Below, piece by piece: positions 26,346 to 36,668 of a stretch of 64,000 bases of DNA. Location of the stretch: positions 124,001 to 188,000 of the forward strand of contig JAPLOA010000088.1 of the NCBI GenBank assembly GCA_026400835.1, read 5' to 3'. The stretch is from Planctomycetales bacterium. GTDB lineage: Bacteria; Planctomycetota; Planctomycetia; Planctomycetales; Planctomycetaceae. The translations under genes were made by a program, and so were the position numbers. Within the stretch, counting starts at the first letter, position 1. The number at the start of each line of letters is the position of its first letter. The notes below the pieces were generated by a model that was not told the DNA's origin, ran no database searches, and was given only the letters and a program-made list of their open reading frames with translations.

Positions 26346-29300
26346 GTGTCGACAATTGCCGCCGCCGATATCCCGGTCAATGAGACTCCGCCTGAGTTGG
26401 TCTGTATTCGCGAACAGCTTCTCGCTATCGCCGAACTGCTGCCTCTGCAGGGGCCGATTACCGCGTTTGCGTTTCTGAACCCTTTGCAGGGAATGGAAGA
26501 TCAGCCATTCGTCGAAGCCCTGGGACAGGTCTCTCAGATTTACGGTTGCGAGCCTTTTCTGTCCGAGACTCGCTATCGTCAGAAAATGGCGCGAGGCCGA
26601 ATCACGGTCGACGATCTGCGCGAGATACTGCGAGAGGAGAATCCCGGGGAAGCAGATGTTCGCATCGGCGGAATCGTCGGCCTGATTGATCTGCGTTTGA
26701 GCATGTTGCAACACTCGGTAACACCGGGCAATCAGAACGAACTGCGTTGGACGATTGCTGAATCCGATGCGCTAAGGCGGTTTCGGACGGAGATGACTCA
26801 CGAGGTTCGCGACCGTCTGCTGGAACAGACGCAGCACTGGATTATGCGTGACCTGAGATCACCGGGTGAGCCGAGCCCGACAACCGATCATCCGGAAATC
26901 GCCGGTATCGTTCAGGAAGTTGTTTCAAATTTTGGCAGAAGCAACATCGAACGATGGTCAGACGAAACGTGGGAGCAGGTTTCGCTCGACTTACTCTGGA
27001 AGATTATTCAACAGCGAATCAGCACCACGCCAGCTCCTCGCAGAACCATGCACCGGGAAGTCCGACATCGTGACCTGCTGCTGGACGTGATCCGTGAAGA
27101 CACCGACATCCTTGTGCATGAAGTTCTGATCCGTTTCTGTGCCGCCTATCTGGATCAGGGTTATGCACAGTGGAGACTTCCAGATCGTGATGCCGGGTTT
27201 CTCGCATCATTCTGTACGCTGCTTCGGTCTGGCGGGTTTGGAAATCGACGCTGGATGCGATCGTTGGCTTCTGAGCTGGAGAGATTACAGGCCGGCAGTA
27301 TTACTCCCTTGCAGTCCATCGCCGATTCTCTCCGCCAACTCGGAGTGGAAGATGGCGAGCGGAATGAGTTTCTTCGCAATTCCTTGCTGGCGTTGCGAGG
27401 CTGGGCTGGCATGATCTGGCAGACCGAAATCCGTCCGGATCGCGTGTATCGTTATTCGCCGCCGGGAACGCTGATCGAATTTGTCGCCGTCAGACTTCTG
27501 TTGGATCGTCTTGCTGCAGCAAGTGTTTCCAGAGAGGTGATCGACTTCCGCAGACCGTTGAACGAACTCCGCGCGTCTTTGCGAGCATCTCTGCATGCGG
27601 CGAATGGAAATTCGACGAACGATCAGAGAGCCTACCAGATGCTTCAACTGGCTCAGATTCATGGATGGTCATCTCAAACTCTCGCGGAATTATCGCAGGC
27701 TAAATGGACAGAATTGATCGCGGAGGTTGATCGCTTCTCCAGCTTTGAACGCCGCCGAGTTTTCCATTTCGCGTTCGAACGTCAACTGGTTCACAGAGCA
27801 CTGGACGCAGTTTCAATTCGAGTGGCACAGCCGCCGACGAAGCCCGAGACACCTCAACTACAGATTGTGACCTGCATTGATACCCGGGAAGAATCCTTCC
27901 GGCGACATCTGGAGGAAGTGGCCCCGGACGTAGAAACGTTTGGCAATGCCGGGTTCTTCTGCGTGCCGATGTATTATCGCGGTGCGGCAGAAGCACACTT
28001 TACCGCGCTTTGTCCCATCGTGGTGATGCCGAAAAACTGGATCGTGGAAGACGTCGTTTACGCTCTGGAAGATTCCCATCGTCAGCGAGCAACCGCGCGA
28101 CGCCTGCTGGGAAGTGCGTCGCATCATTTCGACGCGGGGACTCGACGTTCGCTCAGCGGGGCTGTCCTGACGGCGCTTCTGGGCCCCCTGGCCACGGTAC
28201 CTTTGCTGGGGCGAATTCTGTTTCCACGATTCGCGGCAAAAATGCACCGAACGGCTCGACGCTTCGTCGCACCACCCGCGGTCACTCGACTACGTTTGGA
28301 GCGAGCGGAAGGAGCTCCTGCCGGTCCGGATGATGAGGGAATCGGCTTCACACTTTCAGAAATGGTCAACATCTCTGAACGATCTCTGCGAGACATCGGG
28401 CTGATCTCAAATTTTGCTCGACTGGTTATGTTTCTGGGTCATGGTTCCAACTGCCTCAATAATCCTCACGAGTCGGCCTATCACTGCGGTGCCTGTTCCG
28501 GCAGCGCGGGGGGCGCGAATGCGCGAGCACTGGCAGCAATGCTGAACGATGTTCGCGTGCGTCGACAATTGAAGGAACGAGGACTGGAGATCCCGGAAGA
28601 GACTTACTTCATCGGCGGATTGCACAACACAGGCTCGGAAGAGATAACCTTCTTCGACCTCGAACTGCTGCCAACATCTCATGTCCGATCATTGCGACTG
28701 GCGCGAGATTTGTTTAGCCGGGTTGCCGAACGGAATGCTCACGAGCGATGTCGACGCTTTGAATCAGCACCACTGGATCTGACGGCTTCTGAAGCGTTGT
28801 TGCATGTTCAGGAACGAACAGAAGATCTTGCACAAACTCGGCCGGAGTATGGAAACTGCACGAACGCCATGTGTTTTGTTGGCCGTCGCAGTCGTATTCG
28901 AGGATTGTATCTGGATCGGCGATCGTTCCTGATGTCGTATGACAAATCGCAGGATACGCCCGCCAACATGATCCTGGCTCGAATTCTGGGTGCCGTGATC
29001 CCGGTCTGTGAAGGCATCAATATGCTTTACACACTGTCAGCCATTGACAATCGCGGCTGGGGCTCGGGCACCAAGCTTCCGCACAATGTGACGTCGCTGC
29101 TGGGAGTAATGGACGGAGCGGCCAGTGATTTGCGTCCCGGACTCCCGTGGCAGGGTGTTGACATCCATGAACCCGTGCGACTGCTGTTTGTAGTCGAGAC
29201 GACTCCGGAAGCCATGCTGCAGATTATGGCCGATAATCCCACGGTGGGTCGCATCTGTCGCAACGGCTGGGCACAGTTGGCTGTGCTTGATCCGGACTCA

Positions 29301-29465
29301 TCGAGAATCCAGCGATTCATTGGCGGAAAGTTCGAAGACTACTCACCAACATCAACCGAACTGGCGTCTGCTGATTCATCACTCGAGTGGTATCGCGGTT
29401 GGCGCGACCATCTGAACTTCGCGCTGATTCGAACTACTGGAGGAGTTCCGGCTGCTTCTTCGTAG
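26346..29465 (+). CDS. dabA: inorganic carbon transporter subunit DabA (DUF2309)
   Basis: A 1040-residue protein. GTG 26346 is chosen since AAAGGGAG precedes it closely; a TTG start at 26295 is in frame but poorer. DabA is a cytoplasmic, beta-carbonic-anhydrase-like zinc protein that, with the proton-channel subunit DabB, traps CO2 as bicarbonate. The zinc-site residues known in Halothiobacillus DabA (C351, D353, H524, C539) are all found: C510 and D512 in VTCIDTRE, H699 in FLGHGSN and C714 in YHCGACSG, with the same 2- and 15-residue spacings. It is about 200 residues longer than the Halothiobacillus protein, mostly at the N-terminus. It is followed by two NuoL/NuoM-like genes and a SulP transporter on the same strand. 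Confidence 0.92.
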   Translation: MSTIAAADIPVNETPPELVCIREQLLAIAELLPLQGPITAFAFLNPLQGMEDQPFVEALGQVSQIYGCEPFLSETRYRQKMARGRITVDDLREILREENPGEADVRIGGIVGLIDLRLSMLQHSVTPGNQNELRWTIAESDALRRFRTEMTHEVRDRLLEQTQHWIMRDLRSPGEPSPTTDHPEIAGIVQEVVSNFGRSNIERWSDETWEQVSLDLLWKIIQQRISTTPAPRRTMHREVRHRDLLLDVIREDTDILVHEVLIRFCAAYLDQGYAQWRLPDRDAGFLASFCTLLRSGGFGNRRWMRSLASELERLQAGSITPLQSIADSLRQLGVEDGERNEFLRNSLLALRGWAGMIWQTEIRPDRVYRYSPPGTLIEFVAVRLLLDRLAAASVSREVIDFRRPLNELRASLRASLHAANGNSTNDQRAYQMLQLAQIHGWSSQTLAELSQAKWTELIAEVDRFSSFERRRVFHFAFERQLVHRALDAVSIRVAQPPTKPETPQLQIVTCIDTREESFRRHLEEVAPDVETFGNAGFFCVPMYYRGAAEAHFTALCPIVVMPKNWIVEDVVYALEDSHRQRATARRLLGSASHHFDAGTRRSLSGAVLTALLGPLATVPLLGRILFPRFAAKMHRTARRFVAPPAVTRLRLERAEGAPAGPDDEGIGFTLSEMVNISERSLRDIGLISNFARLVMFLGHGSNCLNNPHESAYHCGACSGSAGGANARALAAMLNDVRVRRQLKERGLEIPEETYFIGGLHNTGSEEITFFDLELLPTSHVRSLRLARDLFSRVAERNAHERCRRFESAPLDLTASEALLHVQERTEDLAQTRPEYGNCTNAMCFVGRRSRIRGLYLDRRSFLMSYDKSQDTPANMILARILGAVIPVCEGINMLYTLSAIDNRGWGSGTKLPHNVTSLLGVMDGAASDLRPGLPWQGVDIHEPVRLLFVVETTPEAMLQIMADNPTVGRICRNGWAQLAVLDPDSSRIQRFIGGKFEDYSPTSTELASADSSLEWYRGWRDHLNFALIRTTGGVPAASS

Positions 29466-29568
29466 ATGACACTCCGTCCTTCCTTCCTGAATGGCAGGTT
29501 TCGAACTCACACTTTCGCGACTTGCCGCTGACTGATTTTTCAGAACACATCACTTGCTGCCTACCCTC

Positions 29569-31164
29569 ATGCTCACAATTGCCGGAATTATTGTTGTTGC
29601 CGCTCCGTTGCTGCTGCTGGCTGTTTTTGGAATAGCGACGCTGCTTCGCATATCGCTGACAGAACGAAACATGGCCAGATTCACCGAGGCATCGACGGTC
29701 CTTGGTCTGATCTCGGCTTTGTTCATTCTGGCCGTTATGCTGGCGACCAACGAACGCAATGTCTCTGTGGTGCTTGGTGACTGGGTCAGGATCTCCGGAT
29801 CTCACGCCCATGACCTGTCAGGGCGCGAAGAGCAACATGACCACGAGGCCAGGCCCTTAGAGCACCCGTCAGAAAAGACGATGCCGGAAGACAAAGGATC
29901 TGACGCCGGGGCAGTCATAAAGAGCGTCAATGAAAATGGAGCGACTGAAAAAGAAGTCGCTGAACAAGAGGCTGCAGAAGAAGCAGCAGAAAATGAAGTG
30001 GCTCATGCTCCTGTCAGGGACGAGGAATCTCATTCAGATCATTTCCACTTTCGTCTGAAGTTCGTGTTCGATCGTCTCAGCGTTCCGTTTGTCATCATGA
30101 CGTTTGTGTTGTGCGGAGTCATCGCGGCGTTTGCCAGTCGTTACCTGCATCGCGACGAAGGCTTTCATCGATTCTTTATTTACTTCTCGTTCTTTCAGTT
30201 GGGCATGATCCTTTCATCTGTTGCCGGCACGATTGAAACTTTGTTCTTTGGCTGGGAGTTGGTTGGACTTTCCTCCGCATTGCTGGTCGCATTCTTTCAT
30301 GATCGACCGGCCCCGGTGGCTAATGGCCTGCGAGTTTGGGCGGTCTATCGCGTCGCCGATGCGGCCTTTCTTGTCGCCGCATTGACCCTGCACCATCTCT
30401 CCGGGTCCGGAGACTTTGACGGCATCGCCGGTCAGGGCGACTGGCCGAACGGGACAGCTGTTCTGTCTGAAGGCTCAGCACTCTTCGTCGGTTGCCTGCT
30501 GCTGTTTGCTGCAGCCGGAAAGTCGGCACTTGTACCATTCTCCGGATGGCTGCCCAGAGCCATGGAAGGTCCCACACCCAGCAGCGCTGTTTTTTACGGT
30601 GCGCTGTCGGTGCATCTTGGGGCATTCCTGTTGCTGCGAGTCAGCTCGCTGCTGGATGAATCGCTGACGCTGCGCATCCTTGTCATCCTGCTGGGATTGA
30701 TCACGATGATTTATGCCACGATGGTGGCTCGCGTGCAGACAGACATCAAAAGCAGCCTGGCGTTTTCGTCGTTAACACAAGTCAGCATCATCGTCGTCGA
30801 GATCGGCTTTGGGCTGCGTTACATTCCGTTGATTCATATCATTGGCCATGCGTGCCTGAGAACACTGCAACTGATTCGCGCTCCATCTTTGTTGCGGGAC
30901 TATAACTCGATGATCAATGCCATTGGAGCCTATCTGCCGGAAGCACGAGCAGGCAATGTGTCTCCCACGATGCGTTCGCGACTCTATCGATTCGCGTTTG
31001 ATCGCGGAAATCTCGACTCTCTGCTGGATGAATACGTCGTCCGACCATTCGTTCTGGTTTTCAGCTGGTCTGACCGGATGGAGCATCGCTGGACAACCTG
31101 GTTGTCGGGTCAATCAAAGAGCACTGACGACAGCGCGAATGAAAAAGCAGGAGCAGACGTATGA
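29569..31164 (+). CDS. dabB: DabB-like proton-conducting membrane subunit (NuoL family)
   Basis: A 531-residue polytopic protein from ATG 29569 (a TTG five codons upstream is possible). It belongs to the NuoL/MrpA/DabB antiporter family: [14 protein letters not shown] carries the TM5 Glu and [24 protein letters not shown] the TM7 Lys that form the ion path in complex I subunits. [15 protein letters not shown] is the conserved helix 8 region. DabB couples cation (proton) flow to DabA. Between the second and third helices (about residues 78-158) lies a hydrophilic insert rich in Glu, Ala and His that I do not see in family members. Its stop overlaps the next gene's ATG by ATGA, so the two are translationally coupled. 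Confidence 0.85.
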   Translation: MLTIAGIIVVAAPLLLLAVFGIATLLRISLTERNMARFTEASTVLGLISALFILAVMLATNERNVSVVLGDWVRISGSHAHDLSGREEQHDHEARPLEHPSEKTMPEDKGSDAGAVIKSVNENGATEKEVAEQEAAEEAAENEVAHAPVRDEESHSDHFHFRLKFVFDRLSVPFVIMTFVLCGVIAAFASRYLHRDEGFHRFFIYFSFFQLGMILSSVAGTIETLFFGWELVGLSSALLVAFFHDRPAPVANGLRVWAVYRVADAAFLVAALTLHHLSGSGDFDGIAGQGDWPNGTAVLSEGSALFVGCLLLFAAAGKSALVPFSGWLPRAMEGPTPSSAVFYGALSVHLGAFLLLRVSSLLDESLTLRILVILLGLITMIYATMVARVQTDIKSSLAFSSLTQVSIIVVEIGFGLRYIPLIHIIGHACLRTLQLIRAPSLLRDYNSMINAIGAYLPEARAGNVSPTMRSRLYRFAFDRGNLDSLLDEYVVRPFVLVFSWSDRMEHRWTTWLSGQSKSTDDSANEKAGADV

Positions 31165-32726
31165 TTCCCGAACTTCACTTTCCATGGCTTGAATGTTCGA
31201 TTTTACTGCCGCTTTTGGGGGCGGTCGCCTGTGGTTTGTTGCGAGACCCCGTCAGGTCGCAAAGAGTAGCCGTGATCTGCGGTGTGTTGACCCTGTTCTG
31301 CACGACCGGAGAATGGCTCGACTTTGCCCTGATCGGATCGTTTGAAGCTCACGACCACTGGGACGTTGTACAATGGTTCTTTCGCAAAGATATCTTTGTG
31401 ATTGATGAACTGAGTGCACCGTTGCTGCCTCTGACCTCGTTGTTGTATCTGATGACGATGGTCTCCACGTTAAGGACCAAGCTGGGACGGTTTTCTTTTG
31501 GACTGACTCTGGCCTCCGAAGCCATTGCTCTGGGAACACTCAGTTGTCACAGTCCATGGGGAATCATTCTGCTGATGTCACTGAGTGTAGTTCCGCCGTG
31601 GCTGGAGCTTTATCGCCGGGGAGCCTCAACGCGAGTATTCTCGATTCATATGGGATTGAGTGTGATCCTGCTTGTGATTGGCTGGAGTCTGGTCGATTTC
31701 ACAGGCGATCAGCCTCGCGCCTCCCTGCTCTCGGCATCACTTTTGACGCTCGCCGTACTACTGCGTGCCGGAGCTTGTCCTTTACATCCCTGGATGGCAG
31801 ATCTTTTTGAGCACGCAACATTGGGCACAGCGTTGCTGTTTGTGGCACCGATGACCGGAGCGTACGCGGTCATGCATTTAGTTTTTCCAGTGGCTCCTGC
31901 CTGGGCGATGCAGAGTATTGCGGTGTTGTCACTGACCACTGCCGTTTATGCTGCCGGTATGGCGACGATTCAGACCGACGCCCGACGATTCTTTTGCTTT
32001 CTCTTCCTCAGCCATTCCTCGCTGGTTCTTTCGGGCCTTGAGATTGTCACCACGATTGGACTCACCGGAGCGTTGTGCGTATGGATCTCTGTGGGACTGT
32101 CACTGGGCGGTTTCGGCTTGACACTGCGTTCCATGGAGTCACGAATCGGACGAATTTCACTCAAACGATACCATGGGATGTATGAGCACACGCCAACTTT
32201 GGCAGGTTTGTTTTTGTTGACCGGACTGGCCTCAATCGGCTTTCCCGGCACCATCGGATTCATCGGAATGGAACTGCTGGTAGAAGGAGCTGTTGACGTT
32301 TACCCGTTGGTAGGTTTGGCGGTCGTTGTGGCAGCGGCATTAAACAGCATCGCAATTCTGCGAGCTTATTTCAGGATCTTCACCGGTCGAAAATTCGAGA
32401 CCTCTGTCATGCTACGTTCGCGTCCTTCGGAACGTTTTGCTGTTACCGTTCTGACCATTCTGGTTCTGGGAGGAGGTCTTTGGCCGCAACCAGGCGTTGC
32501 CTCAAGGCACCATGCTGCAGAAGCATTAATGAAGCTTCGTCGTCCTCATGAAGAAGTCGCACCTCCGGTCATTGAACCGCAGGATGAGGAAGCTGAAGAC
32601 GAAGTCCTGCCAGCAGAAACCGCGAAGCAGCATGCAGAGAATCAGAATCAGCCAACGACACCGCAAAGAACACCAACAGAGTTGAGGGATCAGGTCGCTT
32701 TGATCCAGGTCCGGGGCGATCCGTAA
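31161..32726 (+). CDS. second NuoL/NuoM-like membrane subunit of the Dab cluster
   Basis: A 521-residue polytopic protein of the same antiporter superfamily, overlapping the previous gene by four bases. The TM7 region reads [20 protein letters not shown], aligning with the KSAxxPFHxWLPDAHExP signature but with Arg in place of the Lys; the TM5 region around [18 protein letters not shown] lacks the Glu found in NuoM and in the preceding subunit. The C-terminal ~70 residues form a Glu-rich, hydrophilic tail. A non-pumping or structural partner for DabB, or a heterodimeric channel half, is a reasonable guess. Coupling with dabB and position between DabA and SulP tie it to inorganic carbon transport. 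Confidence 0.75.
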   Translation: MIPELHFPWLECSILLPLLGAVACGLLRDPVRSQRVAVICGVLTLFCTTGEWLDFALIGSFEAHDHWDVVQWFFRKDIFVIDELSAPLLPLTSLLYLMTMVSTLRTKLGRFSFGLTLASEAIALGTLSCHSPWGIILLMSLSVVPPWLELYRRGASTRVFSIHMGLSVILLVIGWSLVDFTGDQPRASLLSASLLTLAVLLRAGACPLHPWMADLFEHATLGTALLFVAPMTGAYAVMHLVFPVAPAWAMQSIAVLSLTTAVYAAGMATIQTDARRFFCFLFLSHSSLVLSGLEIVTTIGLTGALCVWISVGLSLGGFGLTLRSMESRIGRISLKRYHGMYEHTPTLAGLFLLTGLASIGFPGTIGFIGMELLVEGAVDVYPLVGLAVVVAAALNSIAILRAYFRIFTGRKFETSVMLRSRPSERFAVTVLTILVLGGGLWPQPGVASRHHAAEALMKLRRPHEEVAPPVIEPQDEEAEDEVLPAETAKQHAENQNQPTTPQRTPTELRDQVALIQVRGDP

Positions 32727-32901
32727 CGTCCGTATGCCCGCGCAACGCTGTTCTTCCAACGCTGGAAGGCAGCCGCCGGAGTCGGAGCAGAACGTCATCA
32801 GCTGATGGCATCTGACATCCGATGGACATAACATTTCTTATCGCCGTAGTCGCCCGGCATTCAAAGCGAATATAATTCTCACCTGTTTGGGAGCAAAATA
32901 A

Positions 32902-34896
32902 ATGAGTCAGGAAAATCGTATCCCCCGTGGCAACGCCGACGGGTTTGTCAGATACCTCAAGAACGACATGATCTCAGGATTACTTGTCTTCTTGATCGCT
33001 CTTCCGCTTTGCGTTGGCATCGCGCTGGCGTCCGGATTTCCTCCGTTGGCCGGCATCTTTACCGCCATTGCAGGAGCGATTGTCACGACGTTTATCAGTA
33101 ACTCCGAGATGACGATCAAGGGTCCGGCGGCAGGGTTGATCGTAATTGTGTTGGGATGCGTGGAAGACTTCGGTGGCAATGGGATGTCTGGCGGTTGGTC
33201 CGACCAGGACATGTTCGCCTACAAGGCAGCTTTGGCAGTCGGAGTTGTTGCAGCGATCTTTCAGATTCTGTTTGGGTTGTTTCGAGCCGGGATTCTCGGT
33301 GAGTTTTTCCCGGGAACCGTTGTCCATGGGATGCTGGCGGCTATCGGCGTCATAATTATTGCCAAGCAGGTACCGGTTGCCCTCGGGATCACAGAAGCCA
33401 AAGGCGGTCCGCTGTCACTGTTGAAGCAGATTCCCGAATTCGTGATGCACGCAAATCCGGCGATCGCCCTGATCGGCCTGATCAGTCTGCTGATTATGTT
33501 TCTGTGGCCGATAGTTCGAAGTCGTTTCAGTGTATTGAAACCCATTCCATCGCACTTGATCGTGCTTCTGGTTGCCGTTCCACTGGGAATGTATCTGGAG
33601 CTGACATCGGCTCATGAGTACCAGATGTTCAGCCAGGAATACAAACTGGGTGAACAGTATCTCGTCAAAATGCCGGGCCGTATCTTCGGCATGTTTGATG
33701 AAATTCAGTCCCCAAATTTTTCGGTGCTGAATCAGTTCAAGGCGTGGAAGTGGATCCTGATGTTCTTCATGATCGGAAGTCTTGAATCTTTGCTGAGTGC
33801 GAAAGCGGTTGACCTGCTGGACCCATGGAAACGCAAGACCAACATGAACCGGGATATGCTGGCAGTGGGAGTTGCGAATCTGGGAGCGGCGATGGTCGGC
33901 GGACTCCCCATGATCTCAGAAATTGTGCGCAGCAAGTCGAACATTGACAACGGTGCGAGAACACGATTTGCCAACATGTGGCACGGGATCTTTCTGCTGT
34001 TGTGTGTGGGGCTGATTCCCACAATCCTGCACCGCATTCCGCTCGCGGCTCTGGCAGCGATGCTGGTCTATACCGGAACAAGACTTGCGCATCCGAATGA
34101 ATTCCGAAACGTTTACCGCATCGGCAAAGAACAACTTCTGATCTTCGTCGTGACGCTGGTGGTCGTGCTGGCGACAGACCTCCTGATTGGCGTTGCGGCG
34201 GGTATCATCCTGAAGATGTTCCTGCACGTGGCGAACGGCGTTCCACTTCGATCGTTCTTCAAAGCGTATCTGGATGTTGAAGATGTGGATGAAAACACGA
34301 GCCGGATTATCGCCCGGGAATCCGCCATCTTCAGTAACTGGATTCCTTTCAAACGCCAGATTGAGGACATTGGTCTGGTCCAGAAGCGAAATCTGATCGT
34401 CGACCTTTCCGGGGCTACGCTCGTTGATGCCAGTGTGATGGAAAAACTTGAAGAACTCGTTCACGACTTCGAACAGGTCGGTCTCAAGCTTGAACTGAAG
34501 GGGCTGGATGAGCTGAGGGCACTGTCGCCGAACGTTCACTCGGCAAGAATACGAGGTCTTACTCCGGTTCGCAGAATGACGTTGGTCACAGACCCCGAAC
34601 TAGCTGCAAGATTGGCAAAGGAGTTCGTCCAGATGGGGGCAACGGGTTACACCGAAACGCCTTGCTTCGGCGTCGGTCGGCGGCATGTCGACTCTGATGT
34701 GATTATCCCTCAGGCGCAGACTCGACTGGAGATCATTCTCCCGTTCGAAACCTGTGAGCATGTTGTTGAGTACCTTCGGACGAGTATCATGCCTATCAAT
34801 CACATAACCGTGTGTATTGAAACGGTGGAAGTCGCACGAATTACGTCATTCGTTTCCACAGCTGAGATCGGCATGATGCAAAAGTCCGGACATTAG
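32902..34896 (+). CDS. SulP family anion (probable bicarbonate) transporter with STAS and C-terminal PII-like domain
   Basis: A 664-residue membrane protein. Residues ~20-440 are the SulP transmembrane core (opening [20 protein letters not shown], then [16 protein letters not shown] and [23 protein letters not shown]). Residues ~455-545 are a STAS domain ([22 protein letters not shown]). After this, residues ~555-650 show the PII/PII-like ferredoxin-type fold: [35 protein letters not shown] (the beta2/T-loop entry), [10 protein letters not shown] and [15 protein letters not shown]-like proteins such as SbtB and CPII sense adenine nucleotides and bicarbonate and control bicarbonate uptake; here the sensor seems fused to its transporter. 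It lies 175 bases after the second Dab membrane subunit, same strand. SulP proteins of the BicA type import bicarbonate with sodium; sulfate is an alternative substrate. Confidence 0.85.
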   Translation: MSQENRIPRGNADGFVRYLKNDMISGLLVFLIALPLCVGIALASGFPPLAGIFTAIAGAIVTTFISNSEMTIKGPAAGLIVIVLGCVEDFGGNGMSGGWSDQDMFAYKAALAVGVVAAIFQILFGLFRAGILGEFFPGTVVHGMLAAIGVIIIAKQVPVALGITEAKGGPLSLLKQIPEFVMHANPAIALIGLISLLIMFLWPIVRSRFSVLKPIPSHLIVLLVAVPLGMYLELTSAHEYQMFSQEYKLGEQYLVKMPGRIFGMFDEIQSPNFSVLNQFKAWKWILMFFMIGSLESLLSAKAVDLLDPWKRKTNMNRDMLAVGVANLGAAMVGGLPMISEIVRSKSNIDNGARTRFANMWHGIFLLLCVGLIPTILHRIPLAALAAMLVYTGTRLAHPNEFRNVYRIGKEQLLIFVVTLVVVLATDLLIGVAAGIILKMFLHVANGVPLRSFFKAYLDVEDVDENTSRIIARESAIFSNWIPFKRQIEDIGLVQKRNLIVDLSGATLVDASVMEKLEELVHDFEQVGLKLELKGLDELRALSPNVHSARIRGLTPVRRMTLVTDPELAARLAKEFVQMGATGYTETPCFGVGRRHVDSDVIIPQAQTRLEIILPFETCEHVVEYLRTSIMPINHITVCIETVEVARITSFVSTAEIGMMQKSGH

Positions 34897-35001
34897 TGGT
34901 CAGCGGATGAGCCAGTTTTTATCTGGCGGCGGATCCTGCGAATATCGCAAATGGATTCGTGCAGGGAACACTTCTGTCTCCGCTGTTGATTTAGCATCCG
35001 G

Positions 35002-35021
35002 ATCAGGCGTTCACGCCTGAT
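35002..35021 (+). repeat. perfect hairpin, 8-bp stem
   Basis: atcaggcg / cgcctgat around a ttca loop. No T-run follows; it may be a repeat element or the first part of a two-hairpin terminator region. Confidence 0.6.
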
Positions 35022-35077
35022 GCGGAGCGGCGACTCTGGAACACCGGGTACGTTCCACGGCCTGCGACCAACTCTCT

Positions 35078-35106
35078 GCTGGCATTCGGCCGAATGCCAG
35101 CTTTTT
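35078..35106 (+). terminator. probable intrinsic terminator after the Dab/SulP cluster
   Basis: A perfect palindrome, gctggcattcgg / ccgaatgccagc (35078-35101), followed at once by five T (35102-35106). It is 180 bases past the SulP stop, so it would end a long 3' untranslated region, and it is the first good terminator in this direction after dabA. Confidence 0.7.
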
Positions 35107-35500
35107 GTGGCGTCACTCGTTGCCGCATAATCCCATGGACCGCAGGCTTCTGCTTGTCTTTGCACTGCACGGGCCTGGTTCTGCGCGGAGCGAACTGAAA
35201 AACTCCGCAGGAAGACTCGTCGCATCAAAAGTGCACGCGCAGCGTTTTCAACGCTAAAACGAGGACTTCCCACGCCTCGACCATCAAATTAGACTTCAGG
35301 TCGAGGAACCGAACGGACCAGGGACAATCGAGTTCATTTGGCATGTATTGACAGTGCCTTGAACAGGCAAGCTGGAGCCGGACAGTAAATGGGGTCCACA
35401 GGGGAATGCTCTCCGGAAAACGGCCACCTGCTCCAAGCCCTCGACCGGTAAATCAACGCAGTCGCGAATACCAGGTTTGCGCGAAAAGATTGGATGCGAG

Positions 35501-36388
35501 ATGACGACGCGACGTAATATGATGATAACTCTGCTGACTGCATTTGCTCTTCTCTGCGCTTTCGTGGCTCCGGTTCAAGCTTATGACCGTGATGCGGGTT
35601 TTGTTGAACACGAAGTGCAGTCGGCGTTCTCGCATATTCGCATCCGCCGGAACGGCTATGTGCGTACTATGATCTTTGTACGTGACAACGGCGAAGAAGC
35701 ATGGGAGAGTCAGATGAACCTGAAGTCTCCTCATGTTTTGAAATTCACCTATCTGCAGCACATGTTTGCCAACTACCTGCTGCAACCCAAACAGAGCAAA
35801 GTGCTGATCGTAGGGCTCGGTGGTGGATCGATGGTGCATTTTCTGCAAAAGCATGACCCAACTGTGGCTGTGGATGCTGTCGAAATCGACCCGGTGGTTG
35901 TGCAACTGGCTGAACGTTTTTTCAACCTGAAGCCACAGAAGAATGTGAAGCTGATTGTAGCTGATGGGTTTGAATACTTTAAGAAGACGCAAACAAAATA
36001 TGACACGATCTACATGGACGCATTTCTAAAGCCGTCTGCGGAAACAGATGAGACTGGTGTGCCGTTGCAACTGCGAACAATTCAGTTCTACCAGCAATTG
36101 CAGAGTCGGCTGACGGATGGTGGTTGCGTTGTTTTTAATATCAATCCTCACGCGGGACTCGATGAAGATCTTAAGACGATCACCAAAGCGTTTCCGCAGA
36201 CTTATGTTTTCAGTCTGCCGAATTCTGAAGGAGTAGTCGCGGTCGGTTCAATGCTTCCGGAACGCCGCGAACTGGACGCTCTCCGCGAAGCTGGCACTGC
36301 GATGGATAAGCGGTTCAAAGCCAGCTTTTCCTTTGAAGCTGTTGCCTCTCGACTGCGGAAACCGATCGTGATTAAGGACGGCGAGTAG
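35501..36388 (+). CDS. exported spermidine-synthase-like methyltransferase-fold protein
   Basis: A 295-residue protein. ATG 35501 is favoured over 35477 because it starts a signal peptide directly (MTTRRNMMITLLTAFALLC...AFVAPVQA). The mature part has the aminopropyltransferase/SAM-fold motifs: LIVGLGGGSMVHFL (cofactor loop), DAVEIDPVVVQLAERFF, VADGFEYF and DTIYMDAF where spermidine synthases place their active-site Asp. Polyamine synthesis is cytoplasmic, so an exported homologue must use a different reaction or be a non-catalytic relative. Such secreted spermidine synthase-like proteins exist in several phyla. Alone; the next gene is 280 bases downstream. Confidence 0.8.
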   Translation: MTTRRNMMITLLTAFALLCAFVAPVQAYDRDAGFVEHEVQSAFSHIRIRRNGYVRTMIFVRDNGEEAWESQMNLKSPHVLKFTYLQHMFANYLLQPKQSKVLIVGLGGGSMVHFLQKHDPTVAVDAVEIDPVVVQLAERFFNLKPQKNVKLIVADGFEYFKKTQTKYDTIYMDAFLKPSAETDETGVPLQLRTIQFYQQLQSRLTDGGCVVFNINPHAGLDEDLKTITKAFPQTYVFSLPNSEGVVAVGSMLPERRELDALREAGTAMDKRFKASFSFEAVASRLRKPIVIKDGE

Positions 36389-36668
36389 ATCTGTAGAAAG
36401 ACGGCCATTAGAGGAATCATGCCCTGGAAGTTCAGTCGGACAGGAATGTCCAACGTACTGAGCAAATCCTGCAGTGGTCCAACTGCAGGAACACTGCATG
36501 CCCGGCACTGCAGCGTTGGTGATGGTCACTCCGAGAAAGCCTGAAACACAGAAAAAACCATCTCTTTTTGAGTGGTTTCGCCGTTCAGCAATTCGTGTGA
36601 TTGAACGGCACGGCATTTGATTAGTCCCTCTGTGAAACCCATTTGTGTGTTCGCAGAGGAGATGAAAC

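Larger units (their letters stand above)
34897..35500. other. intergenic region with hairpins after the SulP gene
   Basis: About 600 bases without a supportable gene; a 126-residue minus-strand frame runs through the hairpins and has no coding character. Two inverted repeats are present (35002-35021 and 35078-35106), the second followed by a T-run. Confidence 0.5.

Noticed and set aside
25977-26714. 245-residue minus-strand frame overlapping dabA
   Set aside because: Antisense to dabA and the small upstream frame; composition is not protein-like.
34893-35273. 126-residue minus-strand frame after the SulP gene
   Set aside because: Runs through two hairpins, one with a terminator T-run, and has no coding character.
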